A stretch of DNA of 64,000 nucleotides from Siphonodentalium dalli (Eukaryota > Mollusca > Scaphopoda > Gadilida > Siphonodentaliidae): NCBI GenBank assembly GCA_032622095.1, contig CP136069.1:30820342-30884341 (forward strand). Direction: 5' to 3'. The position numbers and the translations under genes were made by a program. The notes beneath the pieces were generated by a model. It saw only the letters and a list, made by a program, of their open reading frames with translations. It did no database searches and had not been told where the DNA came from. Shown in pieces: positions 44,905 to 56,804 of the stretch (its first letter is position 1; each line of letters begins with the position of its first letter).

Positions 44905-45020
44905 CTTATAAGACCGTGTACATGGCACTCTCGACAGGTATAATATAAGACCGTGTACATGGCACCCTCGATAGTTATAACATAATATGCGCCAGCTTAA
45001 AGTTAACACAATATGGGAAC
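44905..45020 (+). promoter_or_regulatory. Possible promoter or 5' UTR of the extracellular-protein gene
   Basis: ATAAGACCGTGTACATGGCA occurs twice (44909 and 44946), just upstream of the predicted start codon. No canonical TATA box can be placed with confidence. An upstream ATG at 45013 opens a 3-codon frame (stop TGA) before the main start. Confidence 0.3.
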
Positions 45021-45102
45021 ATGAGTTACATGATAGTCACGAGGAATTATTTGATTTCCTTCTTCTGGATTTTAATACTGGTGCAGTTTGGAACATCTCA
45101 AA
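45021..45102 (+). CDS. Exon 1: signal peptide
   Basis: It starts at the second nearby ATG; the ATG at 45013 meets a stop after three codons. The 27 complete codons include a hydrophobic core (LISFFWILILVQF) followed by GTSQ, a good signal-peptidase context. The exon ends in phase 1 at a consensus GTAAGT donor. Confidence 0.7.
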
Positions 45103-45108
45103 GTAAGT

Positions 45109-45484
45109 TTAAAGTGATGTGAAACATTCCGGTAGGTTGATCAAATAGAAATGGAAAATAATCTTGTTCAAAGTATTACTTTTTACAAATAGTATATCCA
45201 AATGAACAACGCATACCGTCATTCCTATATATTAATTAAATCCAGTGACTCTTGGTGGCGAAATCGTTTTCGTTAGTTTGTCGCCGATAGATGCGTCCCG
45301 AATCGAGTAGTAAATATTTACAATTGAGCGTAGTTCAGACGATGTTTTCTATGGAGTGGTAGGGTCGATTTGCTTCAAATTTTCTGCGATGTTAGTAGAA
45401 TGTTATATTCCTCCAGTTGGCATAGCGCTTGCATACGAACTTATCAGTTTCACTCACCCGAACAGGTACATAATATGTCATTAA
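45109..45484 (+). mobile_element. TTAA MITE family R, copy 2, at the exon 1 donor
   Basis: Starts TTAAAGTGATGTGAAACATT and ends AATATGTCA before the TTAA at 45481. The first TTAA lies 6 nt after the exon 1 boundary, leaving GTAAGT intact. Other copies: 18734-19556 and, inverted, 54466-54843. Confidence 0.8.
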
Positions 45485-45946
45485 CCCTTTCAGTGCCAGG
45501 GGCCGATCTCATCGCCCATAATTTACGGTCTGTAAAATCGGCCCTAAATTTGTTTTTTAACTTAAACAAAATGTTTTTGTTTTAGATTTTTGGTTGAAAT
45601 TTGGGTATGCTTAAGCATGCCATAGCGAATTTAAAAACAAACTGGATAAAACATTACGGGCATGTTATAACTCAAAACTATCACCAAGTATTCATAGTAA
45701 TAATTTTGATGCCCATGAAAAACGTAAGATTCCCTGGCACTAAACCTACAAAATAAGTCTGTTAAAGAATACAAGAAAACATTATTAAAATTGTAAAAAA
45801 TTGTAAAAAATAATAACAAATGATGAAAAATTGTTAGGCCAATGTATTCTCTTATATATGCGAGGCGAACTATTGTCGACTCGCATATATAAGAGAATGC
45901 ATTGGCACAGGGTATATGGGTTGATACAAAAATCTGAAAGAGTTAA
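45481..45946 (+). mobile_element. TTAA MITE (CCCTTTCAG ends) with one PAL69
   Basis: TTAACCCTTTCAG on the left and CTGAAAGAGTTAA on the right. Its left TTAA is the right TTAA of family R copy 2, and its right TTAA is the left TTAA of the next element. It has a PAL69 at 45838-45906 on the right side only. Confidence 0.75.
45838..45906 (-). repeat. PAL69 palindrome, copy 9
   Basis: Two to three substitutions relative to the others (GTATTCTC, GCGAACTATT), so this copy is older. Confidence 0.85.
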
Positions 45947-46909
45947 AGGCACAGATGGTCTTCATGGTGGGTAATGTTGTTAAAATAGTCACATCAGTTA
46001 AAGGGGTACTGTACGCCAAATGTTGTTGTTGGTTTCTATAGTCTCCGAGTCGGAGAATAAGGTAACAATTTTTCCATTATTTGAAAGTATGTTGAGTACG
46101 AAGTCATGTTACGGATGACAAATTTACCGGAATGCAAAAATACAAATTGTCGTTGTCGAGTAATTTTTGTAAAGTTTTCAACCAAATGAATCAAATAAAA
46201 GTTTTATTATATGCATACTAGTCCCATATAATCATTTAAGTTATTGTATCATCGCTAGTCAGTGAGTGGCTTGAGTGTTCTCCCCGTATCATCATAATAT
46301 TTTAAGCGATCGTGTGTGCGATCGGTTTAAAATCCAGTATCCCTCAATTACTGTTTTTGATTACGGTAATTCGTAATTTAATTGACGCCATTTTATGGCT
46401 CCAGTCATAAATTCAATTTATATCAAATTATTAACTTTTAAATTATTAAATTTTAAGATAGCCTATTAACCTGAGCGTTTACAGAATACATCTTCGACTC
46501 AAATTACTTATGTTTCTATATATTATCGATATTAGATCGTTGTTGTCACCGGAAATTTAATGAAAATGGCGTACAGTACCCCTTTAAAACCGCCATATAA
46601 ATAACAGAATGTATGTTAAAATAAGACATATTTTGTTCTTATACCAATCATAAATATTACGTAAGTAGTACGTTATTGTCAAATATGTACGCTGTGTTAT
46701 GTAAACAAAAGCCATAAATTTTACAGAACCTGGCTTTTGTTTACATAACACAACGTACAAACTTAACAATAACATACTGTTTCGATATTTATGATTGGTT
46801 TTAGAACAAAATATTTCTATATTTTAATATTCTTTCTGTCTGTGGCTGTTTTAAACGGCTGTGAATATTTTAACAGCATACCAACCGCTAAGGCTATCCC
46901 TGCCTTTAA
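45943..46909 (+). mobile_element. MITE family D, copy 1, split by MITE A copy 4
   Basis: Left end TTAAAGGCACAGATGG, right end inverse CCCTGCCTTTAA, TTAA on both sides. It contains AAAATAGTCACATCAGTTAA, where MITE A has inserted. The interior has an inverted pair around GTTATGTAAACAAAAGCCA (46690-46760). Confidence 0.75.
45998..46587 (-). mobile_element. MITE family A, copy 4, nested
   Basis: Same ends and TTAA flanks as copies 1 and 2, inverted, about 590 bp; high similarity to copy 1. Confidence 0.88.
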
Positions 46910-47061
46910 CCCCTTAAATTTCTACTAAACGGATTATCACACTCAGTCATAAATGTATAGACTGGATGGGTCTATTATTTATATGGAGGGATGTTCAGGA
47001 AATATGATCAGACGACAGACAATAGCATTTGCAGAAGTCAGATGACTTGTTTCGATTAAAT

Positions 47062-47084
47062 GATGGTGATGATGATTATGATGG

Positions 47085-47118
<34 letters not shown>

Positions 47119-47460
47119 TATGACCATGATGATGGTGATGATGATTATGGTGGTGATGATGGTGGTGATGATGATGATGATGATGATGATGATATGAAGA
47201 TGGTGATGATGATGATGATGGTGACGATGATGATGATGATGATGATGATGACATTGATGATGGTGATGATGATAATGATGATGAAGATGATGATGGTGAT
47301 GATGATGATGATGATGATAATGTTGATGATGATACTGATGATAATGATAATGATGATGATAATGATGATGATGATGATGCCGATGATGGTGGTGATGATG
47401 ATGATGATGATGATTATGATGATGGTGGTGATGATGATGATAATGATGATGATGATATTC
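47062..47460 (+). repeat. GAT/ATG trinucleotide microsatellite
   Basis: About 400 bp of GAT with scattered GGT, AAT, TAT and ACC changes. It opens long frames of Asp, Met, His, Ile or Ser on both strands that are not genes. It lies in intron 1. Confidence 0.95.
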
Positions 47461-47879
47461 ATTGGCGGGAAATGTTCAGCTAATAAGTTCAACGTTTGTT
47501 GAACTTAACTTTTTCTATGGCATGACTTCTCACCAATGAATCTTTAGTATAGAAAGGGTTGAATTTATTATCTGAACATATCCTATGGGATAACTACTCA
47601 CGAATGAGTATTTAGTATTGAAAGGATTAACAAAGCACAGATTACATCATAGACACTGATAGGATTACATCTCCTTTGTGTGGGTAACAAATTGGCGCGT
47701 ATCGAGATTAGAACCATCTTCGCCATCGCTGGGACTTAATTGGTCATTCTCCCCGGTTGTTTGTGATCAAATCACACAGGTTCATCATATAATCTTGTAT
47801 ATAACCAGGTTTGCATTATATTTTTACTAGATGACTGACTGTAGTAATTTAGTATTATACACGTAGATATAATTGAGGG

Positions 47880-47992
47880 TCATATACTGTATTTTGATTA
47901 GACGAAGTGCGATCACGTGTCAGAGAGTAATATAGTTTTTACCATTTGACGTCATCGCGCTTCGTCCAATCAAAATAGAGTATGGCCATATG
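47880..47992. repeat. Short inverted repeat with TTTTGATTAGACGAAG ends
   Basis: CATACTGTATTTTGATTAGA is mirrored by CCAATCAAAATAGAGTATGG. A partial second copy lies near 48240-48290. Palindromic MITE-like. Confidence 0.6.
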
Positions 47993-48784
47993 TCCATTGC
48001 CCGGTCGGCAAGCGAACTATATCACCTGGGCTATAATCTTCTTTGTTATTAACCATGCCCGCTGACGTCACAGATGGCGACAGGAATGCAAGCATTTGAG
48101 CATTTTATAATAAAACATCACAAATATTGACCTCGGTCAGCGGCACTGTCAATAGTCCAAAAGACACCACCTCTGGAAAATTGTTAAGGCTGGTCAGAGG
48201 TGTATATTATACCTGAACAAAATAAAGTCAATATTAATTGATAGAAGCGCAATCACGTATCAGAGAGTAGTATAGTTTTGACCATTGCCAATATATGGGC
48301 TATATTTAGAACAGAAACTTCAGTCGATCTCGCGGTGACGTAGCAAGAGGGAGAGATCTATCTTATTAGCACTATCCACCAAGGCAACATGGCATTTCGA
48401 TTAAGATTAAGATGCTCGGCTACATCAGACATAAAGCACCTTATTATGCCTTTATAGACAACTAATTTACCCAATCTTCAATTTCGTCTTTGTTTTATTC
48501 ACAGAAAACTGTTTTCTGTAGTTTTGAAATCGGGTTTTATAAAAATGATGTTGTTGTTGTAATTGTGGCACGGAAGAAATAAACTATCCTTAATACTTGG
48601 ACGTTGGATGGTGTTGAGGTGTGTGTAAGTATATATATGTTCATGTGTGTTGCTATAATTTCATACAGTATTTGTGATCATTTGTAGAACCTATCTGCAT
48701 TCAATAATTCTTTCAGTGACAAATATAATTATATGCTCAGGTATTCCATCACATCCGACTAATATGACCACATTTGGGTTTCAG

Positions 48785-48862
48785 AATGTTATCCTCGAAG
48801 TGTTGGTAACCGAGATAAAGCAGCCAGTGGTGGCGAACAGTTCGTCAGAAACGGCCCAATAG
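48785..48862 (+). CDS. Exon 2: short extracellular segment
   Basis: The acceptor is TTTGGGTTTCAG; the donor is GTGAGC. It is 78 nt, phase 1-1, encoding a polar segment beginning CYPRSVGNRDKAASGG. Reading the same bases in the longer overlapping frame would meet a TAG at the donor, so the phase chosen here is the one that works. Confidence 0.6.
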   Translation, partial: NVILEVLVTEIKQPVVANSSSETAQ

Positions 48863-49075
48863 GTGAGCGCTAACGCAAATGACGTATCAAACACCTATAT
48901 ACTGTGTCCAATGCATGGTGGTGGCGTATTCCATGTATTGCTAACTTTTAAATTGTGAACTACATGTAGTAGGGATTATTACATGCATAGTCAAATGCGA
49001 TGTACAGTAGAGAAACAATACACATACTTATATATTCTAATCGAGCCTAAATAAAAAGGTACAGTAATGGCCTAA

Positions 49076-49576
49076 TTAAAGGTACGGTTGGCCTTGGCGG
49101 TGGGTATCCTGTGAAAATATTTCCACCCGTCAAAAACCGCCACAAACAGGAGGAACAACAAAATATAGACAGACTTTGTCCGTATACAAATAAGAAATAT
49201 CGCATAAACAGTATGTTATTGTCATATATTTGACCATTGTTATGTAAACAAAAGCATAAAAAGTAACTTTTCTGGTGTTTGTTTATATTATGATGGTAAA
49301 CATAAAGAGCGTTCTTTGTTGGTGAATTCCTGATATGGAACGAATAAAGAGCGTTTATGTCATTTGTGTGTGATTAGCCAGCAGAATCGTGCTGTCTTCT
49401 GTAAGACAATCAGGCTCTTGCTTAGGTGAAATATAGTAAATCTTTATGATAACATGCTGTTTACGCGATGGTCATGGTATATATGAACGAAACTGTATGC
49501 GTTTTAATGTTTTTCTGTTTACGGTGATTGGAAAAATTTGAATATTTTCGACAACTAAGGCCGCACGTGCCTTTAA
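49076..49576 (+). mobile_element. MITE family D, copy 2 (TTAA target)
   Basis: TTAAAGGTACGGTTGGCC on the left and GGCCGCACGTGCCTTTAA on the right. Lies in intron 2. The interior includes a GTTATGTAAACAAAAGCA segment shared with copy 1. Confidence 0.7.
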
Positions 49577-49585
49577 TCGACTCCT

Positions 49586-49675
49586 TTAACCACAGCAGAA
49601 TTATGGGTAATTTTTCAGGATTTAGTCGGAAATATGGCTTGTTCCCATTCATCGTAAAGCTCTCCCCGAGTTTAT
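49586..49675 (+). repeat. Half copy of palindromic MITE C
   Basis: TTAACCACAGCAGAATTATG through ATATGGCTTGTTCCCATTCA, equal to one arm of 42711-42906 without the other. Confidence 0.7.
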
Positions 49676-50075
49676 TTGCGCTAACCCGACTGACCCTATT
49701 TGAACCACCGAATCTACACATTTTACTGTGAATTCGGACCCCCCCCCCCCAAATGTGTTTTAGTTTAAGTCTATTACACGCGTTAAAGTTTGTTTAAGTT
49801 AAAGACTGCTGTTCATCATATATAACCTCATTAAAATAGGGGTCATGTAGTTCAATTAATATATTTCATTGTAATTGAAATTAAACTTGCAATAATTGTT
49901 TTGTCTATACATGTATCTTTATGTAACTTTTAAGAGAATTAAACGACGTTGGTCATGTTTGAAAATGAATACGATTTGTGGGAAAGGTAGTGACAAGTCA
50001 TACAAAAACAACATAACGTGTATGTGACCCGCCATATCAAATCCAGTCGTAAGTCGGGATTTTGTTTTACCCTGT

Positions 50076-50144
50076 GCCAATGCATTCTCTTATATATGCG
50101 AGTCGACCATAGGTCGCCTCGCATATATAAGAGAATGCATTGGC
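50076..50144 (+). repeat. PAL69 palindrome, copy 10
   Basis: Full-length, identical to copy 3 as far as I can see. Confidence 0.9.
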
Positions 50145-50355
50145 CTAACAATTTTTTATCATTTTTTTTAAATAAATGTTTCTTTTAGGACATAAAATAA
50201 AAAAACATCCATTACCCTGCAGGGAACCCCACACATATATAGAAGCATATAGAAGAGTGTCGTCTGCTCATGTTTGTCTGGGGCTCTGTATGGGTGAAAT
50301 TATAAAATTGTTAAAGAATACAAGAAAAATTTATTAATTTGTAAAAAATTGTTAG

Positions 50356-50424
50356 GCCAATGCATTCTCTTATATATGCGAGGCGACCTATGGTCGACTC
50401 GCATATATAAGAGAATGCATTGGC
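50356..50424 (-). repeat. PAL69 palindrome, copy 11
   Basis: Full-length, inverse of copy 10. Confidence 0.9.
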
Positions 50425-50744
50425 ACAGGGTAAAAAAATCCCGACTTACGACTGGATTTTATATGGCGGGTCACATATTATATGACTTCAATTTCCACAT
50501 GTGACTATGTCCCCGTTTCATCGTACAACGGGATTAGTCCAAATAAAGACAAAATATTTTTTTAGAGTTTCTTTATACACTCTATATATTTAATAGCATG
50601 TTGGTGCTCTGGGTTAAACATTGGGAATATATTGTTGAAATAATTGAAAGATATTGAGAAAAAACAGTTCCACCTGTGTACCATCCCTATCTTTTTAGGC
50701 TTAATCAGTCCGCGACAAGAGTCAATTGTAGCCGCATAAATTGC

Positions 50745-51256
50745 ATTTACATGTATAATTTACCACAGGTATCTGTATATTGTGAACTGGAATTCCCCAT
50801 ATTTACATGTATAATTTACCACACGTATTTGTTCAATATGAACTGGAATTCCCCACATTTACATGTATAATTTACAACACGTATTTGTTTACTGTGAACT
50901 GGAATTCCGCACATTTACATGTATAATGTACCACACGTTAACTGTGAACTGGAATTTACCACATTTACATGTATAATTTACCGCACGTATTCGTTCACTG
51001 TGAACTGAAATTCCCCACATTTAATACATGTATAATTTACCACCGTATTTGTTTACTGTGAACTGGAATTCCACACATTTACATGTATAATGTACCACAC
51101 GTTAACTGTGAACTGGAATTTACCACATTTACATGTATAATTTACCACACGTATTTGTTTACTTTGAACTGGAATTCCCCACATTTACATGTATAATTTA
51201 CCACACGTAGTTGTTTACGGTGAACTGGGATTCCCGACATTTACATGTATAATTTA
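50745..51256 (+). repeat. ~56-bp tandem repeat, about 9 copies
   Basis: The unit contains ACATTTACATGTATAATTTA and GTGAACTGGAATTCC; two units are about 10 bp shorter (CACGTTAACTGTG). Immediately upstream of exon 3, in intron 2. Confidence 0.9.
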
Positions 51257-51398
51257 ATATAAATAATATGTAGTGATTTTGAGTGGATACCTATTATTAT
51301 GCCATTCTTGAATGTTTATATTCCCTCGTGGAAGCTGCTCGAGAAAACGAACATTTGTCTATATACTCAAAATATATCCACACTTTCTCTCTTTTTAG

Positions 51399-51626
51399 AT
51401 GCGACATACATCGTGCTTGACGATGGTTCGGGGTGGCGCACGGGTGACGGGGCTCCAGTCAATGGGGAGGTAAGCTACACATTTCCATGTTGTGGAACGA
51501 TCGACTACTGGAAAATTGATGCTCAAAATTACCCTGGAGGGTTTTGCTGGCTACAAGTATGGCGACCGAATGGATTGAACCGGTTTACACTGATCAGCGA
51601 AGATCGAGTTGACTTTACGAATGCTA
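51399..51626 (+). CDS. Exon 3: extracellular beta-rich domain, part 1
   Basis: The acceptor is TTCTCTCTTTTTAG; the donor is GTGAGT. It is 228 nt, phase 1-1, 76 codons. It includes YIVLDDGSGWRTGDG, SYTFPCCGTIDYWKID and CWLQVWRPNG, a pattern of alternating hydrophobic strands with Trp and Cys that looks like an extracellular beta-sandwich. A strong internal donor (GAG|GTAAGC after 51469) could give a shorter variant. Confidence 0.78.
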
Positions 51627-54465
51627 GTGAGTTCTAGAATGCATAAAACCGTCATTACCAAGAGGAATGTTGCATGGAAATTATATTGAATTTAAGTTTC
51701 ATTATTTTTGGATTAGATTTCGCATTTTGAGACCAATTATGTTATGTAAATATCACCATTACAGCCCAAGTCATTTTTAATAAACGATCCCTATATATAC
51801 GGGCCCCATGTACCCCGAATATAAGATGGCTTTACTTGACGGGTGGCTTGTTTAGAAATGGAAACTATGATTCTAGGAATAGCCACTGAATAAAACATTT
51901 TGCTTCCAAACTGTCTATGTTAACACACCTTGTATTATTTAGTTTTATTGCCTGTCATACACTTGTTGTATGAAGTTTATCCATCGGTACTAACGGACAT
52001 TCTGGCTATAGTGTAAAAGAGCCCTCGGTCGGCAAATCAATGGAGATTTCCAAAGATTTTTCGTTGAAATTCACAATTTCCGTCAACGAGAATTAAATAC
52101 CAATTACATTTCAGTCTAATAATACATCGGAAGTAGCAATACAAAATTCCAGCAACATTTTAGGCAAGTTGGGAGGGGTAGTGTACTTAATATAAGCTGT
52201 GCCTTTTTCCTTGGCATAAACCCCATAAATCATGTTTTATATGAGACATCAATGATCGGCGTAAACAAATGTTTGTACTTTTTCCTGGGAATATTTATTC
52301 CCTGGGTTTTGCATGCAGTTATTTGCTGAGTTATGTCCCTTGGTTTGCATACACAAAACGTCTGATTTTAACTATGTTTGACAAAAATTAACTGTTTTCA
52401 ACCCAAAACGCAGACCATATGACAGAACGAATACCAGTAAATATCCTTCTTGTACACGATAGAGCTATGATAGAACTGAGAAATATTTGAAATAGATACA
52501 AAATAATGGTAGAAATAAAAAAAAATTGTCTTGGAAGTGCATATGAAAAACTTCAGGGGAGTTAAATCAGGCTATTTTCTCATGACCAAACACACGTAGT
52601 TGACCAATATTAAATTAATAATTGGAATACTGTACTAGAATTATGATATACCCTCCATATGTTACGCATCAAATTTCTTAGTTTATTGTGAAGTTTCAAG
52701 CTTTATAAAATTATAAAACTATCAAACCAGTAATGCCACTTTTAACATAGTCTACGCTGACAGTTATGCACTCCAGATACTTATTTACTTGTTTTTCAGA
52801 CTCGCTACAACCCTTCGAAATCATGTACAGCTACCGATACCTTATATACGGTCTTGAATTATTCTACCATGGGTAGATTATGTTCTTAATTTAATTATGT
52901 CTTCCATGGATATTTGTAAACGGGCTTTTGAGTATCGGTTATTTGTAGTGAACTGTACATTTTTGTCTTGTTAATCTCAACAACTATTAATAATATTAGA
53001 CATTGACCCTTTCGCAGAGAAATTGCTATTGAAAATTCCTATCGAGAATACTGTAATTTTGGCACGGTGTGATCGTGGCATTCGAACTATTTCCCCTAGT
53101 TTCATTAAAAATGAACTCAACTAATAGCAATCACGATTGTAATTAACTATCATGCCAGACACACGATCTACTTCATATCAAAATTTGGGTAGATGTCACA
53201 CAATATCCTACGGTTACCATGACAACCATTTTCAGACATTACCAAGCAACTGATTAATTTTCACTGATTTGTTATCGATGTTGACAGTTGCTTTCAGCGA
53301 CAATATCAACATCTTAATTTTGAAATATGCATACAACTGGTCTTGATCATACATGCATGTAGTTTATTTATCTACAATGGAATAGATTTGTTTGTCAATC
53401 TAGCAATGATTTTCATGGATGGGATAAACTAGACCATGCCATGGGTCTCAACACACGTCCATGGAGATCATACTCAACACTTTCAAGACATGGGAGATCT
53501 TAGGAACTTCTGACGGGGAACTTTATAACATTGAAAAACAATAGAGTAGGGAATATATTGCATTGTTAAGGGGGAGACGCACGTTTTGCATAAATCCAGC
53601 CAAAAATGCAATAGATATTCAACAAAGAATTATCTTGATCTATCCTGCCAAAAATCATGACTTTCACAAATCATCATCGTCATTGTATATATAATCTGAG
53701 CAACTATTAAGATACGACAAATACTATGGATTTTAATACATTTGATAGGTTGACAATATTTTAATTTTTGTCCCTTTCGGTACCATGAATTTCTAGAATT
53801 TCTCCAAATAGCTTATTGTCTTGGCTCTATGCGATGGGCTTCATTTGTATAATTATGTGAGTTAAATTATTAATTGTATAATCTAACATCATACCGTCAT
53901 ATACTATAATAGAGAATAAAGCAGTCACAAATATTCCAGCCCAATGAAAACAAATGTTGATATACAGGGTGGTCCACATAATTGGAATTAGGCCACAGTG
54001 TTGAAAGTTATGGTGGTCAGCTTTAACTTGGTTATGAACCCATGACCAAGAACTCGTCTCATCATAATTTTTCACTGATCAACAGGCATGACATGAACAT
54101 TCTCAAATATAGACAATTATTTATGGATAGTGGCCTTTGTAAATAAAAATAATCATTAAATTTCACGAATCAAGAAGAATTAAGTCTCCTCTCATTATCT
54201 TCAGATATGATATCATGGATATATGAACTGCACTTTTTAAAACAAATATTTTACTTAAGTTCTTGGTACAGGAAAGAAATTTTATATATTTTTCATGCCA
54301 TAAAAGTAAAGTAAATGAGGTGTTATTTCCAACGGGTCAATGGTTCTTAAATATTATGTTACAATAATCGCTTGTGCCAAATTTTACAAATAAATTCCTG
54401 ACAGATTTTGAGAAAGTCCATTTTTAAATACCAGGAATTATTGGCAAAACTTCCATCTGTGACTC
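51627..54465. other. Intron 3 sequence, nothing recognised
   Basis: No exon-like frame with good splice sites and no clear repeat was found. Confidence 0.4.
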
Positions 54466-54843
54466 TTAAAGACATATTATGTACTTGTTCGGGTGCGTGA
54501 AACTGATAAGTTAGTATCCAGGTGCTATGCCAACTGGAGGAATGTACCATTCTACTAACATCGCCGAAAATCTTAAGCAAACCGACCATACCACTTATTA
54601 GAATACATCGTCTGAACTATGCTCAAATGTAAATATTTACGACTCGATTCGGAACGCATCTATCGGAGATAAACTAACGAACACGATTTCGCAATCGAGA
54701 GTAACTGCATTTTAAAAAATATATAAGAATGACGGTGTGTGTTGTCTAATTTGGATATAATATTTGTAAAAATGAATAATTTGACCAAAATTATTCCCCA
54801 TTTATATTTGATAACCCTACCGGAGTGTTTCATATCACTTTAA
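54466..54843 (-). mobile_element. TTAA MITE family R, copy 3
   Basis: TTAAAGACATATTATGTACT on the left and ATATCACTTTAA on the right; inverse of the copy at 45109-45484, with TTAA on both sides. In intron 3. Confidence 0.8.
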
Positions 54844-56488
54844 TACCAGTTCCTTGATGTTTTTTCACAGTAGGTGAAGTTACCGGCTCCTAATTTCCTC
54901 AGTTAGGCAACCTTTCTTATCTGGTTTTGCTTTTATTTGTATCGTTTACAATCATGGAATTTCTCCAGGGTAAACAATTTAAAGTTTATTGCGAAATCAG
55001 ATAACAAAACTCGCTTGATTTGTGTAATCTCCAGCTTGGACCATCTGGGGACCCCTACTGTGAAATACATTGTTAAGAACCACATGAAGCAAACACGACG
55101 TTAACACCACCTATACAAATTAGACTCGAGTTTATCATAGGTTTTGTTTTCAGATAATTAAATAATAAGATGTCACTGAAGGATGATGTCCTCCAACTGC
55201 CATTCAGATTTTTTCAATTATATATTCGATAAAATATTTAAACGGATTAGTATATGTACATGGTTTAACGATTATTAGATGTGCATGGATTAACAGATTA
55301 GTAGATGTACATGGTTTCAACAAAAAAAATCACACTATCGACCTGCACTACCAGAGCCTCCTTTCAAAAGGTTTTACATCAGCAAAAATGAGAAATAATA
55401 TCAATAAATGACTTTTTTGAAACAAATCGAATATCAACTAACATTTTAGAAAAATCAAAATACTGGGCACCCAAAACCGAGTATATATTTAGTATTGGGC
55501 CGTGTAGACACAATAACATCTATTTCCAACCTATTTTCAGCTATATTGTGAGAGAACGGGTGATTTATAAAGATGAGTATCCGCCTCCAGTTCGTGTGGT
55601 ATTGACAGGTTTGGGACAGGCCCAGATATGGGGTGTTAGCTTAATGATTCCATGCATTCTGTTCTCAATGTTGTAAAGTTCTCAACCGGAACAGGTCATA
55701 ACATCAACAGGTTCCCTGGTTTACTGCGATGGGAATATGAACTCTAAGGGCATAAGCCTGAGTAGAGATTCATAGCATGCTCTATGGCAAAACAAGCTTG
55801 TCTGTACTGATTATCTTTCCAAAGTAATAACTATTAGCTATTTGAATTGTTTTCAACAAATTCACCCGTCTTCAATCTTTTGTTTTTTTTGTTTGTTAAT
55901 TTGTTTTATTATATTACACATTTATATATAGAACACTATCTGATAACAACGATTGAAATCTTGTGAAGATATAGTATTACCTAACTTTAATTTTTTGTAG
56001 CGTTCTTTTTATCAGAATAGGACGGCAATTCGTGAAATACATATAAACTGTTTATGGTACTGAAGGAATTTTTTAAGTAATCAACTCTGGCACTAGTGGC
56101 ACATCGAAAACCTAAACTATTATAGTTTCATTCATTTATAATAGTAAACCATGACCATTTCAAATCCACCATCCCCATGTTTTGCAGAATATATCACACA
56201 TCCTGGTGACCAGGCACGCTATATTGTTAACAACTGAAAAGTATCTTCAGATAAAATGTGTTAAATTACAACATATTTTTTTGCGAGCTGATTTCATTCA
56301 ACAATGACACATGTATGACCATCTGGATTAAAATAATTGTATGGTGACCATAGCTGTATCATGACAATAACTGTATGGTAGGGTCACTCCATCAGGAAAA
56401 TATTTAGATTAATTGACATAACTATATATCTGTAAACATGGATATTCTACATCTTTCATGATGCTAATGACTACATTTTCTCTTAAAG
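54844..56488. other. Intron 3 sequence, nothing recognised
   Basis: GTACATGGTTTAACGATTA-type sequence repeats around 55255-55320. No gene. Confidence 0.35.
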
Positions 56489-56561
56489 TCAATAACCCGA
56501 CAAATTGGCCAGTTACAACAGGAACCACCATCAATGTCGTCACAGAGGATAAGATAGGATT
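56489..56561 (+). CDS. Exon 4a: alternative 73-nt exon
   Basis: The acceptor is TTTTCTCTTAAAG; the donor is GTGAGT. It starts in phase 1 and ends in phase 2, encoding NNPTNWPVTTGTTINVV and TEDKIG. It continues the beta-rich domain of exon 3. Because the start and end phases differ, joining it to exon 4b shifts the frame. Confidence 0.75.
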
Positions 56562-56731
56562 GTGAGTATTCATCATGTATGTCCGGGGGACAGTACTATA
56601 AAACTGCCATGCATGTAAATTACAAGTCACAGAAATTCAAGTCACTGATTTATAACCATAGGCCGTTACCATTAAATGCGTATTTTACAAATAAACTGCA
56701 ATTTGTTGAAGGCCACATTTTTCTCTTCAAG

Positions 56732-56804
56732 TCAACTCCCCAACAAATTGGCCAGTCACAGCTGGAAGCACTATTAATGTCGTCACAGGTGATAAACTCG
56801 GCTT
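56732..56804 (+). CDS. Exon 4b: duplicated alternative 73-nt exon
   Basis: Same length and phases as 4a, with acceptor TTTCTCTTCAAG and donor GTGAGT. It encodes NSPTNWPVTAGSTINVV and TGDKLG, about five substitutions from 4a. If 4a and 4b were both included, a TAA would appear 16 codons after the junction codon begins, so they are expected to be mutually exclusive. Confidence 0.75.

Larger units (their letters stand above)
50023..50475 (+). mobile_element. PAL69-bearing MITE (TGTGACCC family) with TA target duplication
   Basis: Ends TGTGACCCGCCATATCAAAT and ATATGGCGGGTCACA, TA at 50021-50022 and 50476-50477, 453 bp. PAL69 copies at 50076-50144 and 50356-50424. Lies in intron 2. Confidence 0.88.

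Noticed and set aside
46979-47502. Asp-, His-, Met- and Ile-rich open frames
   Set aside because: All come from the GAT trinucleotide repeat.
48674-48862. Longer exon 2 in the frame reading SGIPSHPTNMTTFGF
   Set aside because: That frame ends in TAG at the donor; the shorter exon after TTTGGGTTTCAG keeps the phase with both neighbours.
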